NCBI GenBank assembly: GCA_004026145.2
Contig: CP034975.1
Span: forward strand, 25,131,361-25,195,360
DNA: 64,000 nucleotides
Direction: 5' to 3'
Source: Takifugu bimaculatus
Lineage: Eukaryota; Chordata; Actinopteri; Tetraodontiformes; Tetraodontidae
A program made the translations under genes and the position numbers. The notes beneath the pieces were generated by a model. It saw only the letters and a program-made list of their open reading frames with translations, did no database searches and had not been told where the DNA came from. Shown piece after piece: positions 52,140-64,000 of the stretch (position 1 is the first letter of the stretch; each line of letters begins with the position of its first letter).

Positions 52140-53440
52140 ACATCAGTTTCCTTTACCCTCATTTTCAGTCTCTGATGAACAAAATGGATGAACAAAGACT
52201 AGGCATCACCCACAATGGGTTATGGACTCTAAAAGCATGATCTTCACGGACACGTGGTTAAACACCAGTTTTCTGGACAGTGCTATTGTGTGCAGGAAGC
52301 CAAATCCATCACAGGTAGGACTGCAGACAAATCCAGTAAGACTAGATGTGGAGATTTGTGCATTTATATTAACGAAGCTTGATGCACAGAGTTTGTCATT
52401 GCCAAGAGATGCTGCTCGCCTAATGTGGAGTTTCTCATGGCTAAAATGCAGACCTTATTAACTTCCTCGAGTGCTCACATCCGAACACTCCACCACCACA
52501 GACAGTGTCATCACTCACTGCACCAAGAGAGCCAAACACTGATACAGGCTGGAGGTTGGTGAGCAGTTCCCTAAGTCCAGCCCCTGGTGTCTGTGGCAAG
52601 GCATCCAGGGCGTCAATGACTACAGGCCCCTTGTATTGTGCTGACAACTTCAAACCCACCTCCATCGTACCAGTACCTCCACTCCCAAATTAATGACCAC
52701 CGGTACTGTCCGGTAGGACTCACTCCTATCGTCTGTGTTTCAAACAGCTAGTTCTGGCACAAATCAAATCCTGGACCACTTTTAATTTGCCTACCACAAG
52801 TCCAAGTGCACAGAAGATACACATGTCTCCACAGCCCTGCACTCTGTCCACTCACAGCTGGAAAAGGATGACACTTATGCTAGAATGCTGTTCATTGATT
52901 TTAGTTTAGCATTCAACACTGTCATCCCACAAACACAATCATTAAACTCGGTGGGCAGGGCATCGGAGCTTCCATATACAACTAGGTATTGCACTTTTTG
53001 ACCAACAGACACCAACATGTTCAGTTAGACCACCACTGATCTTCCACCCCTGCCCTTAACACCCGAAGGATGCCCTACTCCATCTTCACCCACGACTGCA
53101 GCCCATTCGCGGCTCCAACTCCGTTTCCAAGTATGCAGATGACAGAACAGCGATCGGCCTCACCAAGGAAAACCATGATGTTGCCTCCAGCAAGGAGGCA
53201 GTCTGTTTGTCCTCCTGCCCTCAGGACCAGAACCCCCAGGATCAGGAACAGCCTTTTTCCCCTCAGCTCACTCATTAACACCCCCTTGGACTGATCTACC
53301 TCAACACGCATGTATGAGTCACATAATATATCAAATATGTTTAATGCTGCTGGAGCACTTCTAGTTGGATGCAATCTACATTTTGTTTCCTGTACGTGTA
53401 CATGCAACAGCAATAAAATTGAATTAATTGATTGAATAAT
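52140..53440 (+). mobile_element. Decayed LINE fragment (Jockey/CR1/L2 group, Rex1-like)
   Basis: This is a non-LTR retrotransposon relic on the plus strand. An endonuclease part is visible as FTDTWLN (52243-52263), followed in another frame by LCIYINEA and CCSPNVEFLM. A reverse transcriptase part follows: TYARMLFIDFSLAFNTVIP (52873-52929; motif A with its aspartate), YSIFTHDC near 53077, and the catalytic YADD at 53132-53143. The frame is broken by many stops and shifts, and a large part between motif A and YADD is missing. The 3' end runs into aataaaattgaattaattga at about 53412, a tail like that of Rex1-type elements. It is dead and matters here only as intronic filler. Confidence 0.85.
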
Positions 53441-53639
53441 TAGGGTGAAACTAAGGATTATTCTGGTTATATAAGGAAACATTTTAGAGAGACTCATAGA
53501 ACACACAGATTTAACCTTTATGAACACAGCTGACTCTACATAAATCACTTATTCATAGAGGGGAGTTTTAAAGCTCTGTATTCGGTCACACTATGTGAAC
53601 CTCTCTTGATCAAAATGGCAACAAACATAGTCCGTTTCA

Positions 53640-53990
53640 AACAAAATCCAGACTAGAACCAGTGCTGTTACAGTCTACCCTGGAGATGATCTACCGCCGC
53701 TCCATTCTGTTTGACATCTCCTAAAGGTTCCACCTACTTCAGAGTGCCGCAGTGAGGCTCCTCACAGGATTTAATGGATGTCATCACATCACCCCATTAT
53801 CAGCCTTCCTGCACTGGCTGTCTTATTATCTGGCCCCCAGTTCTTTAAGTGATTTTGGAGTCAGCTGCTTGATCTGCCCAAGGAGAGGTCAAGTGTCTTC
53901 TTTTGTCCCGCTTTGACAGACCTGCTTTAATGTAATGTTGTAATGTCTTTTTTGGCTTTTCTTGTGGTTTAAGTGTCTTTTTTACGGTCC
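53640..53990 (+). mobile_element. LINE 3' fragment (reverse transcriptase C-terminal region, L2/Jockey type)
   Basis: The plus strand encodes LQSAAVRLLTGF and then HHITPLSAFLHWL, the well-known 'QNAAARLL..HITP.L..LHWLP' block at the C-terminal end of many fish LINE proteins. A degraded stretch and non-coding tail follow, ending near the TTA repeat at 54027. It differs from the preceding LINE, since it lies after that element's 3' tail. It is not intact. Confidence 0.75.
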
Positions 53991-54026
53991 TCAATTTATG
54001 TTAATCTGCTGTTAAAAATCCATTGT

Positions 54027-54056
54027 CTTATTATTATTATTATTATTATTATTACT
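54027..54056. repeat. (TTA)n trinucleotide repeat
   Basis: About nine TTA units lie between two oppositely oriented LINE fragments. It could be the 3' tail of either. ctagtagta-type sequence follows to about 54090. Confidence 0.9.
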
Positions 54057-54109
54057 ACTGCTAGTAGTACAACTGCTAGTAGTAGTAGATTATTGTTAGA
54101 TTATTTTAA

Positions 54110-55100
54110 GTAGCTGTAGAACGTTTATTGTCCCAAAGAGATCTAAGATCTCTTTTTTAAGCGAAGAATGGCAAGGCATATGGTTAAAATGAAAAAGTTT
54201 CAACACATGGTCACATTAAACACCAACAAGCAACAAAGAGGGAAAAATCTAAACTCTGTACTCATGAAGCGCATATACTGGCATTCACCATGGACGTAAA
54301 TATATTCAGAGGCACAAGATTTTGGAGCGTGAGCTCTGACTGAGAAAATGTTCAATGTAGCTGGAACAGAAAACCTAAAAGCTTTCTTTCACAGTTCTGT
54401 TCTGACCTTAAAACAGTAAAATATAAAACGTCCTGAGAAGAGAGACTAGGCCACATTGTTCAAGAGATGATAAGTATGATGGAATCATTACAAGAATAGC
54501 CTTGTAAATCAAGACAAACCAGTGGCTGAGCCAGTGCACATAGAAAGATGGCCAAATTACTACTCTAGTATAGAACATAGCCATGAGATAGAGCTCCACA
54601 GTTTGTGATATACCTGAGCACCATGATACACACTTGCCAACACATGAGCGGAGGCATTCATACATAGCACGTCACCATAATCGATAATCAGAGGAAAGGT
54701 CGACTACACCAGTTTCTGTCTCACCCCAAAGGAAAAGCAGGACTTATTTCTGAAATAAACTCCACGTAAAGGCTGCGGCTTCTTTGCTGTTTTCCAAAGA
54801 TGTGCCGTTAAAGACAAGCAATCATCGCTGAAGAACCCAGGTATTTAAAAGTAGACACAATTTCAGTGTGTTGAATAGTCTGATTTTAGCTTGTTGATAC
54901 TTAAGTAGTGAAAAACATGTTTTGTTTTATCAGCATTGATAACAAGTTGCAATTGACAGAGTTGTTTTTGCACACTATTAAATTCATTCTGCAAACATGT
55001 CTGTGGTCACGAGTGCAAAACAATACATGACCGTGTCGTCGGCATAAAACCGGAAGGCTGGATTTTGGATAATCACGAGAGTATTGTTTTGACATTAGGT
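54110..55100 (-). mobile_element. Decayed LINE reverse transcriptase fragment, minus strand
   Basis: On the minus strand the sequence includes FYADDTVMYC with the catalytic YADD at 55035-55046. Further on come LVINADKTK-like (CYQC..NKTCF), YFRNKSCFSFGVRQKLV and LIYKAILVMIPSYLSSL, in the order known for the C-terminal half of a fish LINE polymerase. Stops and frame changes are frequent. The element points leftward and ends near 54110, close to the TTA/TAG-rich repeats that probably form its tail. It belongs to a different family from the plus-strand fragments. Confidence 0.8.
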
Positions 55101-58100
55101 GAACATCAAAAGGCTGAGTATTTGTAGACTGCTCGGTACTTTTGATTGCCTCTGCCGTGCAGGTTATGTGACAGCAAGCATCTCTCAGCAAAAAACTCAA
55201 AGTTCATTATGGAAATGTTGATAATATGCGAAGGAAGAACTGATTAAATATTGGTGATGTTCCAGATTCCTGAGGGGCTTTGACCTTTGAACTGCCAAAA
55301 TAAATCAATAATGTATTATAAACCCTTATATATAGTCTATGTACATACTGTATATATACTGTACTATGGGTGTAAGTCAATATGTAGGGGAATGATCTGC
55401 TTGGCGGAGGTCTGTAATCTCTGGGTGCTTTTTTCCTACTTATTATTGTAGCATTCATTCACTATTAGCTGCCACCATTAAACACACACTCAGACTCCCT
55501 CCTCCAGAAGACCTTTCAATCATACACACACTCGTGCAATATTTCATAGATGGAAATGTCCCACGTGATGATGGTGTTTAAAGGCAAACTATGGAAATCT
55601 ATTTTTTAAAAGCTAAAACTACATTGTTTTAACTCTTCCCCTCACGCCTGTGGGGGCATTGACAGCATGTATTATTTCTTGATTGCCTTATCTTATAGCT
55701 GTGCACCTGCTGTGAAGCGAGCACGGAGAACACGTTTCCTATCTGCGCTGTGTGCACCATCCAGGGGCAGGGAGGCTGTCCATGAGAAAGCCATTTAATC
55801 TCCAGTAGTCTGCATGTGATCAATCTCCCAGCACAGTGTTACTGCAGCACAGGTCATTCCTCATCATTTAGAGAGAAAGGTATTGACCAGGCCAGTCTCA
55901 GTAATGCATTTATGTGTGTTGGGAGTGGGAAAAGAAGGAGAGAAAGAAACCTGTCCCGTGAATGCAATACATCCTTCCTTTATTCTGTATTTTCAGCATC
56001 TATGCATAGACATGAGATCAGCAGCTTTACAGTGAAGGAATAATTGACAATTTAAAATAATATACATTTATAAACCTTCAAGGTGAATAATTTCACTGGT
56101 GATAGTTTGTTGTGTTTTCTTACATATTCTGTGGTATCATAGTTATACTCATGCCATTAGCGTCATTAGCTGAGCAAACTACTACTCATTAAAACTAGCT
56201 TCTTCTTCTCAGCATGCCATAATGATGCACTGCTCCAAATGTAAACGAATTACTTAAATAAAATATCTCACAAATAAAATTAAAGTGAAAAAAAAATGTT
56301 TGAAATTTGAAAATGAAATTTGAACCAACATTTGTGAATTTCTTCAGACGACTCATAATACTTCTCATTAAAATGTTTGTCCTCCAGGTGCTTGTGTGGA
56401 TGCTACAACATGCTACTGATGAGATGATGGACGATCTCCTGGGGGATCCTCCTCCTGCGAAAGGGGTAAGGCATTTGCCATGTGATGTGATGATGGGGGG
56501 GTGCAATGATATGCTTCGTCCCAGAGGTGGTTGACTGAGGCCAATTTAAGATCAGGTCCTCATTCCATCTTCCTGGAGTCTTTTTTGACAGTTTGGGCAG
56601 AAACATGCACAATAATGATTGTGCCCAGCTGTGGTGTGTCCGTGTTCCTCCTATTTGTTCTTGCACATATGAGCAGACAACCAGCAGTCCTGCTGCAAGG
56701 TTGTTTCCCTCCTACGATCCTCAGCTCCACCTGCCCCTGGCTGCTGGCCTGTCTCTTGACATCTCCAGCCTCACAGCAGGTAAGGACGTACCATCGCAGT
56801 GAAGCTGCAACACCCGAGCAACTTCTGTGGGCTGTGGGAGAAATTAAAACCTGTCCAAGAATCAGGGGCTTGTGTTGAAAATTGCTTCTTCACACCTTTT
56901 GTTGGTGTCATTGGTAAAACAGCAGCAGAAACTGACTCACAATCATTATTGCCCCTTCATGGGGCAGGTTCATATCCCAGAAGGGTGACTGACTTGGAGA
57001 TACACTGTGACAAATATGTGTTATGTCTTTATTTTTTGAGGAACGAAAAGGAAAACGAATGTCGGCATTTCGATACTAATTTTTTTTTTACAGCGTTTTA
57101 AATCATACCTGGAGGGATTTTATCGACTTTAGATGAAAGGTGTAGAATGATCAATCATTTAATTTGAGATCAGCTGCTATCACATTATTAACTGGTGTCA
57201 GTGGGGTCAGTTATCTGTCAATAAACCATTACGACACATTACTACAAAAGCATCTGGGGACTCAGGTTGTAAGACAAGACAACAAACACTCTCGCCTTCA
57301 TTTTGGCTATTTATAGTTATACAGTAATCCGAGGGCAAAAAAGTCAACCTTCAGAACTGGAACGCAGCTTAAAATTCTAAGTGGACTTTTATCATAAAAG
57401 CGCATTGGTCCAGTTGAAAAGGTGTGACTGTTATGGCAGTAGAACACTGTAAATGAACGAGCACAGTGCTACAGCAAGACAACACAAATTGGCCTCAGCT
57501 GAGAGACCCTGTACTAACAAGCTGGAAGGGGCATTTTCCCCACCTTTTGTAGTCTAGTGAGAAATATTAAGTCAATATTTCGATCCTTCCTCCAAGCTTT
57601 GGACTGAGGCAAGGACAGAGGCCCAATTAAACTGCTAGCTCAGCTATTACTACATCTAGAAGCAACTGCCCGAGTTAATGTTATGTGCAACTTATTTATT
57701 GACATGCTTATTTCTTAATTTGCCTATCAGAGGAGGTAGCCTGGCAATAATTTGGAAAAACAAAAGCAGGTTTAAGTGAAACAATCATTTCTGCAATAAA
57801 AATGTGTAATATGAAATCAGTGTAGAATCCATCTTTTGTAACCAGGATTTGAAGTGAGACTTGTGGATAACTCACTCATATTCCTGCGTGCAATGGGCAG
57901 GAGGGTATTTTTCTGGGGGGTTGTGTGACTTTCAACTGCATACTATAAAACCAGCAGCCACAGCTGGCATTACTGTGTGCAGCTGTTAATGCAATTACAT
58001 TTTCATGGAAGTACTTTGAAAATTACAGCTTAATCTGCAAATACTATACTGAGCTTTCATTTTTTTAACCCTTCCAAACTGTATTATCTTTGTTGTTTAG

Positions 58101-59083
58101 ATGAACACGGGCATATGATTCAGATTCAACAACAGTAGTCAAGTGAAGCACTTCACATATTAATTCCGCCGTGTTAAGTGTAGGACAGAGTAATGCTCTC
58201 AATGTTGTGTTTGAGCTGAGAGTGTCACTTTAAATTACAGCGTGTTCCCTACAGGCTGAGTTTAAAAGCCATTATTCCAGTAAACAGCCTGGGCAGGAGA
58301 CCTCGACTATGCCAGGTAATATGTTCTGATAAACATGGAGCCAATAGCAATGGCGAATGTACCATATTTTATGGAGCTTTTTCATTTCAGACTCTAACAG
58401 ATTTGATTGGATTCCTTAGAGTCCATGACCAGTGACTATACCTTTCACTCTTTTTCACAGACATGGCAGTTGTGCACAACAACAAACACAATGGTGAGAG
58501 GAAATAAAGAGGTATATTGTTATCCTGCGATGCGCAACATAGCAATTGATTTGTTGGCCACAAATATCAAAATCTCGCCATTAGTAATATACAGTAGCTT
58601 TAAGTTCCTGTGATGGCAGGTAGGAAGGACAGGAATGAAACATACTTTGGAATTTATTTGGTTAGAAAGCAGAAAACGTTTTGGTGGACACTCCAAACTA
58701 GCTGGTGGCAGCGCCACTAAAAAAGTAAAAGAAAGGTGTTTGCACCTCACTTAAATGTATGTTTGTGTTTCGGCGTTATGATGCCCGATGCTCAGCATGC
58801 TCAGGCATGTAGGGTCCATAACGGCTCCACATACCACCTCAAGAGCAGCTTTATTCTGATGTGATGCCTCATCAAAGGAGAGCTGGAACCAATTAGGAGA
58901 GCAGCAGAAAAAGCCCCCTGAACAGGCTGAAGATGCTGCTGCTGAATCCTCTCACATAACTTTGACCTGTAGGAAGAAAAAAGCCCCCAGACAGGCAGAA
59001 TGTGCAAACTCCACAGCTTTGGTCCACAGGATCCCAACACTCACGGTGCCTGTTTAGCACGATTCTAACCAGAATATGCAAGA

Positions 59084-59107
59084 ACAGACAGACGGACAGA
59101 CGGACAG
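59084..59107. repeat. Short (GACAGACG)n tandem repeat
   Basis: Three imperfect copies of gacagacg in a row. Confidence 0.75.
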
Positions 59108-61461
59108 CTGCTCTGAATGATGTCACTGATGGATGAGGCAGTTGATAATCCCGAAGAAAGATAAAGCAGATATTTTATACCTCAGATCTGAGCAGGGATT
59201 TAATCGACTGCTTTCTATCGCTGCTTCATCCTAAAATATCACACAAATGATTCTCCTGACTGATCTCAGCTCAAAGGTCTGGTTCAGCCCAGAGGATGGA
59301 ACCAGCACCGGCAGGTTTAGGAGGGGCTTTAAGTCTTTTCTCCCCCTTTTTGTTTCTTGTGCTTTCAGCAATCGTTGGAAGTGAACCAGAATGTTTTGCA
59401 GCTGCAGCAGCACTACTTCCATTTAAAGGAATCATTTTTATTCATTTCATCGCTTTATCCACTTGAAAGAAAATATGCACAACTCAACACATGTTTTCTT
59501 CTTGGTACAATTTCCATTTTTCTTGTAAGCTTCTGTTTTCAATGCTTGTTAACATAGCTTAAAATTTGTTGTAATCTAAAAATTGAGGATGTGAGAAAAC
59601 AGGAAGTTCGTGACTCCCTGTGTGGTCGGAGTCATTTTTTATGTCTTAATGGAACAGAGTGCTGGGAACTGGTGTAACAAAATGGAATGAAATTGGACTT
59701 GAGGCACGGACCACGAAAGATGCTGTACTTAGGTGGAAAACTCACGCATCATCATGCACGACCTTGATCAGCTCTACACAACCCTGAGCAAAGTGCAGTA
59801 AAGTCCTCTTTTGTGGCAGCAGGACACACACTCTCCTGACCGTGGGTTAAACACAGCACGTGCGTGACCAGTTCATACACACATCCCTGGATTGGGGGGT
59901 GGAGTAATGAACACAAACCGAGTGCAATTTACTTGAAGTGATACCAAACTGCTCATTAAAGACATGAGCACCGCCGCACGATGAATAGGGTAATAAGAAA
60001 CACATACAGCATCCACACAATTGGAAAACTCATTAGTCCAGGTAATACAGGCCTGGAGAGCCGATATATGGGATAACAACAGGATTTTGGTGTCTTACAA
60101 ACTCCAGGAATGGCATTCTGAGAAAAATCAATGGGATGGTTGCTTTATTCAGAATCCCGTGAGGTCTAATCAAGCTCTAATAACTGAACCTTTACCTGGT
60201 AGTCAAGGTTATACAGTCTCTGTTTCTTCTCCTGCAGTAAGATGATGACGGGCAGCTCTAAACCAGCACGGCAGCCAACCTGCCACAGGTCTCACCAGAG
60301 CCTCTATCACCCAGTAATAATTTCTTCACTTCCACAAATCACAACGCAGAATGTCAATCTTTGCATTCGCTTTACTATATTTCAGCACAGGAGAGGATAA
60401 AGTCAGGAAAATGAATTTGGCCCATGAGATCTACACAATACATATCCCAAAGCCTCCAATATCGACTGTTGCAATTGTTGGATGGTTTTTTATTCTGCTT
60501 CTCTCTGCAGAAGCTGTATATCTGCATTTCCTTGTCTGTCTGAATTTTGTCCCATTTGCAATGTTTGTTCAACTACATGCTTTCTCAGTTAACGAGTGTC
60601 ATTTATTTGTTTGCTTTCTCCAAAAGTCACCTTTGCCTTTAGCTGCAGTGTGTCCAGTTCTCATACATGTGTCCCTCAGCTCACAGAAAAACCTTTAAAT
60701 CAGTAAAGTTTCATGCTGAGTGTATCCTAAACAACACAGTGACAAGGTAACATTTATCTTCAAGCCCAGTGCATAAAGCAGCTGGGTTTCTGGTTGCTGC
60801 CTGTTCTCGGCTTCACCAGCTCACTTTATGTTCGGCTCCGTTGGCATCTTAAAGATTAAACAGCAGCGACCCAGCTCTCACAGCAATATTTAGTCAGGCT
60901 GGACAGCTTAAAAAGGCCAGCTTTGAAAAAGCTGCAATCTACAGTCCGCAGCAGTCCCATTTTCAATTAAATGGATGGCAGGTCAAACGCAAGTTTTTGT
61001 TCAACGCCTTTAAAATGGACATTACATAAAATACGTATACGTACCCAATACGCACCTAATTGATACTTCATATGTGATTTATTTCAAAGACTGAAAGTCC
61101 CACGGAAAGAAAGTCAATGTGAAGTCAATATGCGTGCCTGTGTGTGGTGCCTGTGTATGTGTGTGTGAGAAACAGAGGGCTGCTCAGTATCTATGTCCCA
61201 AATTACAGCTTTATTCTGAACTTGTCTCACCCTCCACACAGCTTCATTAATTATCTTTCTAGGAGACCAAGAAGCCCTTCAAAGTGCCATCAAATAGCCA
61301 CAGCTCGGTGACACTCCCTCACCTTTGACACCCCCCCACACACACACACACCCATTGTGGGTAATATTGACTTTGCTGCTATCAAGTCCCAAAGGATCCA
61401 CTTGATTGATCAGATGTGCTGTCAATTCCATGAAAATCCTCACTGTACTGAAGTGCACAGG

Positions 61462-61508
61462 GGGATGTGTGTGTGAGTGTGTGTGTGTGGGTGTGTGGGT
61501 GTGTGTGT
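61462..61508. repeat. Imperfect (TG)n tract
   Basis: TG units interrupted by GAG and GGG. A C7 and CA tract lies nearby at 61330-61351. Confidence 0.85.
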
Positions 61509-62656
61509 AAAAATAGCAAGCTGTACATGTATACGACTCCCTGATGAGACTATGAAGGCAGTCTTATACCTATTAAATATGTCGCCTTTCCTAAAAACAG
61601 GGCGTAACCTGCTAGTCTAGGTAGGTTAGCCATAAGCAGTCATGTCATAACAAGTCATCCAATACTGCAACATCATTTGTTAACAATTCCACATATTTGA
61701 TTTGTGGCGATTTAAATAAGTTCCTTATAATGGTCTTTTGTCACACATACAGTATTTATGTATAACAATAAAAACAATTTAGGTGCATGTAAATTATATA
61801 AAATGCAGCTATATTAAATAAGAGTAATTCTTTTCAGACAGTAGCTTATCAATTCTATGATGAGCTCCGTAAAAATGAAATTATAATAACAGACTTGGCA
61901 CTAAAGTAGCTGTCACTGTAAATTACAGGCTGTACAGTAGTTCAGTAGCTCTGTGTGAGTGTGCTGATGGTCTTCTCTGCTGTTTATTGCACTTCATTGG
62001 ACGCTGAGTTGCCCCGCTATCTCTGGTCTTTCATTTTGCTTTCTTTAGTATAAAACCCTTAGCTAAAGGTCAGTCTTAAAAACGTTAAATGTGCGCAGTC
62101 GTGTCTACAGCATCAACGCAGTCACGATAGAAGAAGATTATCTTGCATTATTCTAATTGACATTTTAGCATTTCAGTCTATCAGAATAAGATGTGAATAA
62201 AGCATATGCTTGTAAAACTAGCAGGTCCTGTTTCTGCTCTGTTATAGCGCTGCTTTAAATGGCTGCCTCATTTTGTTTGCACATTTGTCTCATGAAAAGT
62301 TTTTAGCCTTAGTCTTCTTACTCTCTATTGTTTTGTTTGACCTTTGCATCGGTCCACAACTGCTGCTCAATTTGCTGGCATTTGGAGTTAAAATGAACCC
62401 TGCAGTAACCCCTTGTTATCTGCTCACCGAGCAATTCATTATTTGAGTTTGGCTGTCACTCGCTCCCCACTGAGCTGAAATGAGCAAATCCTGATGCTCT
62501 GGGAAGAATTTCATTCATTTGGATCAGACAAAAGGCTGATGGCATCCCTGTTGTCCCCTGTTCCCTGCTCATCGTCTTTGTGAGCAACATTTAGTACAGA
62601 ATCCAGATTATCAACAATGACAATGGCCAGAGACTTCTAAATTACATCACTGGGAA

Positions 62657-62672
62657 GGGGGGGGGGGGGGGT
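62657..62672. repeat. Poly-G run just downstream of the first coding exon
   Basis: About 15 G residues on the plus strand (C on the gene strand) begin about 86 bases past the donor of the signal-peptide exon. Confidence 0.9.
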
Positions 62673-62757
62673 GTTCTGAGGCTACCATGAAGTTTAGAAA
62701 GAAACTGGAAGGGGCTGCACGCATAAACGCAGACATAAACACAGGGAGGACACCTAC

Positions 62758-62839
62758 CTGAGCCCCTCTTAGAGACCACCTTCACACTCATGGACAGCGT
62801 GATGCACAGCAGGAACAACAGAGGGATGGGAGGTCTCAT
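62758..62839 (-). CDS. il1rapl2: il1rapl2-like receptor, first coding exon (start codon and signal peptide)
   Basis: This exon encodes residues 1-27 plus the first base of codon 28 of an IL-1 receptor accessory protein-like protein, a neuronal type I membrane protein that organises synapses. The start is the ATG at 62837-62839, in a purine context (AAG before ATG). The peptide opens MRPPIPLLFLLC, a short basic n-region then a Leu-rich h-region, as expected of a signal peptide. It continues into KVVSKRGS, which matches the known N-terminus of the family just before the first Ig domain. The exon ends ctcag|gtaggt, a strong donor, in phase 1. The upstream GTG at 62857 is in frame, but the family start is the ATG. 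Paralogue choice (il1rapl2 over il1rapl1) rests mainly on later exons; this exon alone does not decide it. Confidence 0.9.
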
Positions 62840-62860
62840 CTTCCCCCCCGTCCTCACAGT
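62840..62860 (-). other. il1rapl2: 5' UTR part of the start-codon exon, with upstream splice acceptor
   Basis: On the minus strand a pyrimidine-rich tract ends in cctctag at 62861, directly before 21 bases that lead into the ATG. This is a good splice acceptor. The 5' UTR is therefore split, and transcription starts in one or more exons beyond the right edge of the window. The 21 bases hold no in-frame stop, so an N-terminal extension from an upstream exon cannot be formally excluded. Family proteins begin at the ATG given here. Confidence 0.65.
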
Positions 62861-64000
62861 CTAGAGGAAAAAACACAGGGAAGGGGCGAGAAGAAAGAGA
62901 GAAGAGGAGAGGTCAGGCAAGAGGACTATTGTTGGTACAAATACACGCACATAATCCAACCATGAATGTGTTTCTGTCCAAACGAGCGATCCAAGGTAAG
63001 CGTTGCATTTTCAAGCAGGTATTAACGATAGTTCAGCAGGTACAGGAAAAAAGGAGAAATATGACCAAAAGCTTGATGGCATGAGAGAGCAGCGGACATT
63101 CAAAGTGCAGCAGATTGGAGAGAACAAAGTTTGAACACTAATTTGAGAAATCTGTACAGGGAAAGCAGACAATGATGTTTACGTGGAAAAGTCCGACTTA
63201 TTTTCTAGTTACTAAATATATATTTTTTAATATATTCACGAAAGCTGTAAGAAAGATTTAGTTTAAGATTTAGTAGTGCACGATCAGATACCCAAGGACA
63301 CACTTTCACATATAGACAGACACCTACATACCATTTCCCCCCAGGAGGGATTTCTAGTAATGATTTTGGTTCTTGATTGCAATTGAGACAGGTTATGATA
63401 GAAGGAATATATTTCATGGGAAAACCCATTCCCTGGGATGCTGACAAATCAATGAAGAAATAATTACATGTGTAAGAAACTCCACTTTAAATCGTCAGCT
63501 TCATTTTAAAATATGGAAGACCTTGAAGGGGATTTCAGACGATCACTTTGTCTTGCCAAATATCCCAGCTGTACACCTTATCGACTCGTATATCATTTTA
63601 AATGATGGAGGTGGCTCATTCTCTCTCTCATCCTCATCGTCTCTAAGTAAATGACATAATCTAACATGTAGTAATTACCCTCTAATAGCCTACGCCCAAG
63701 AGAGAGTCGGTGCTGCTGCAGCAATTTAATGTTAAACGGAAAAAATAATTCAGCATGCAGTGGTTATAACCTATAAGTCAACCCCTCAGGCTGCTGCCTT
63801 TATGATCATCAGCTAACTATTTTGGATTTATAGAAAAAGAGTGCATGTCCATGAACTGGTGAAAAGGAAAAACCTCATCAGGCTTCACACAAACAACCCA
63901 GCATGTGTCTGTTGGGGCCATTGTTTGATGCCACGGGTATCTGAGGAGTGAAAAAAATCCCTTCACAATTCATTTATCTTTTTTTGCAACTGTAAATCAG
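62861..64000 (-). other. 3' end of the intron upstream of the start-codon exon (partial)
   Basis: This stretch lies upstream of the splice acceptor at 62861 in gene sense. It shows no further exon that I can support and no recognisable promoter. Purine-rich sequence at 62876-62925 on the plus strand is the pyrimidine-rich tract before the acceptor on the minus strand. Confidence 0.6.

Larger units (their letters stand above)
27154..62757 (-). other. Intron 1 (coding) of the il1rapl2-like gene, 35.6 kb
   Basis: This large intron separates the signal-peptide exon from the Ig1 exon; very long early introns are typical of IL1RAPL genes. It carries most of the repeats in the window: a fish interspersed repeat near 30.5 kb, a TIR element at 34.5-35.0 kb, an inverted-repeat relic at 41.5-43.1 kb, a polypurine minisatellite at 46.9 kb, and LINE fragments at 52.1-55.2 kb. 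Between these I see only unique-looking AT-rich DNA and microsatellites. No host exon, tRNA or other RNA gene was recognised. Confidence 0.75.

Noticed and set aside
52222..53294. Several short plus-strand frames as possible host genes
   Set aside because: They fall within a decayed LINE, and the residues match endonuclease and reverse transcriptase motifs broken by frameshifts.
58960..59045. Possible interspersed repeat (tgcaaactccac wording)
   Set aside because: It resembles a common fish repeat phrase, but the match is too short and shuffled to support a call.

Overview
This window looks like euchromatic genomic DNA of a ray-finned (teleost) fish. The grounds are long introns with vertebrate-type splice sites, very many CA/TG, TA and TCTA microsatellites, and decayed copies of interspersed repeats typical of fish genomes (Jockey/L2/CR1-type LINE fragments and palindromic hAT-like elements). 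There is no bacterial-style gene packing; nearly all open frames are chance frames in intronic DNA.

One gene can be supported. It lies on the minus strand and covers essentially the whole window: a member of the IL-1 receptor accessory protein-like family (il1rapl), most like il1rapl2. Five coding exons are recognisable, read from high to low coordinates: 62758-62839 (start codon and signal peptide), 26868-27153 (Ig domain 1), 21423-21609 (Ig1 end and start of Ig2), 20241-20394 (Ig2 end) and 969-1043 (Ig2-Ig3 linker and start of Ig3). Their splice phases (1, 2, 0, 1, 1) join without a frame break into the first 261 residues of the receptor. The promoter and first non-coding exon(s) must lie beyond base 64000. 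The rest of Ig3, the transmembrane segment, the TIR domain and the C-terminal tail must lie before base 1.

By region: 1-968 is the start of intron 5, with a long TCTA microsatellite. 1044-20240 is a 19.2 kb intron with a perfect 14-bp hairpin and a degraded repeat near 6 kb. 20241-27153 holds the compact Ig1/Ig2 exon cluster, with a 229-bp hAT-like palindromic element in intron 2. 27154-62757 is a 35.6 kb intron carrying most of the repeats: a 0.56 kb TIR element (34.5-35.0 kb), a 1.6 kb inverted-repeat relic (41.5-43.1 kb), an 11-bp polypurine minisatellite (46.9-47.2 kb) and a cluster of three LINE fragments (52.1-55.2 kb). 62861-64000 is the end of the intron upstream of the start-codon exon.

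I found no second host gene, tRNA, rRNA, CRISPR array or novel multi-gene system. The points of interest are the paralogue identity of the receptor, a micro-exon too short for ordinary ORF calling, and the repeat structures in its introns.
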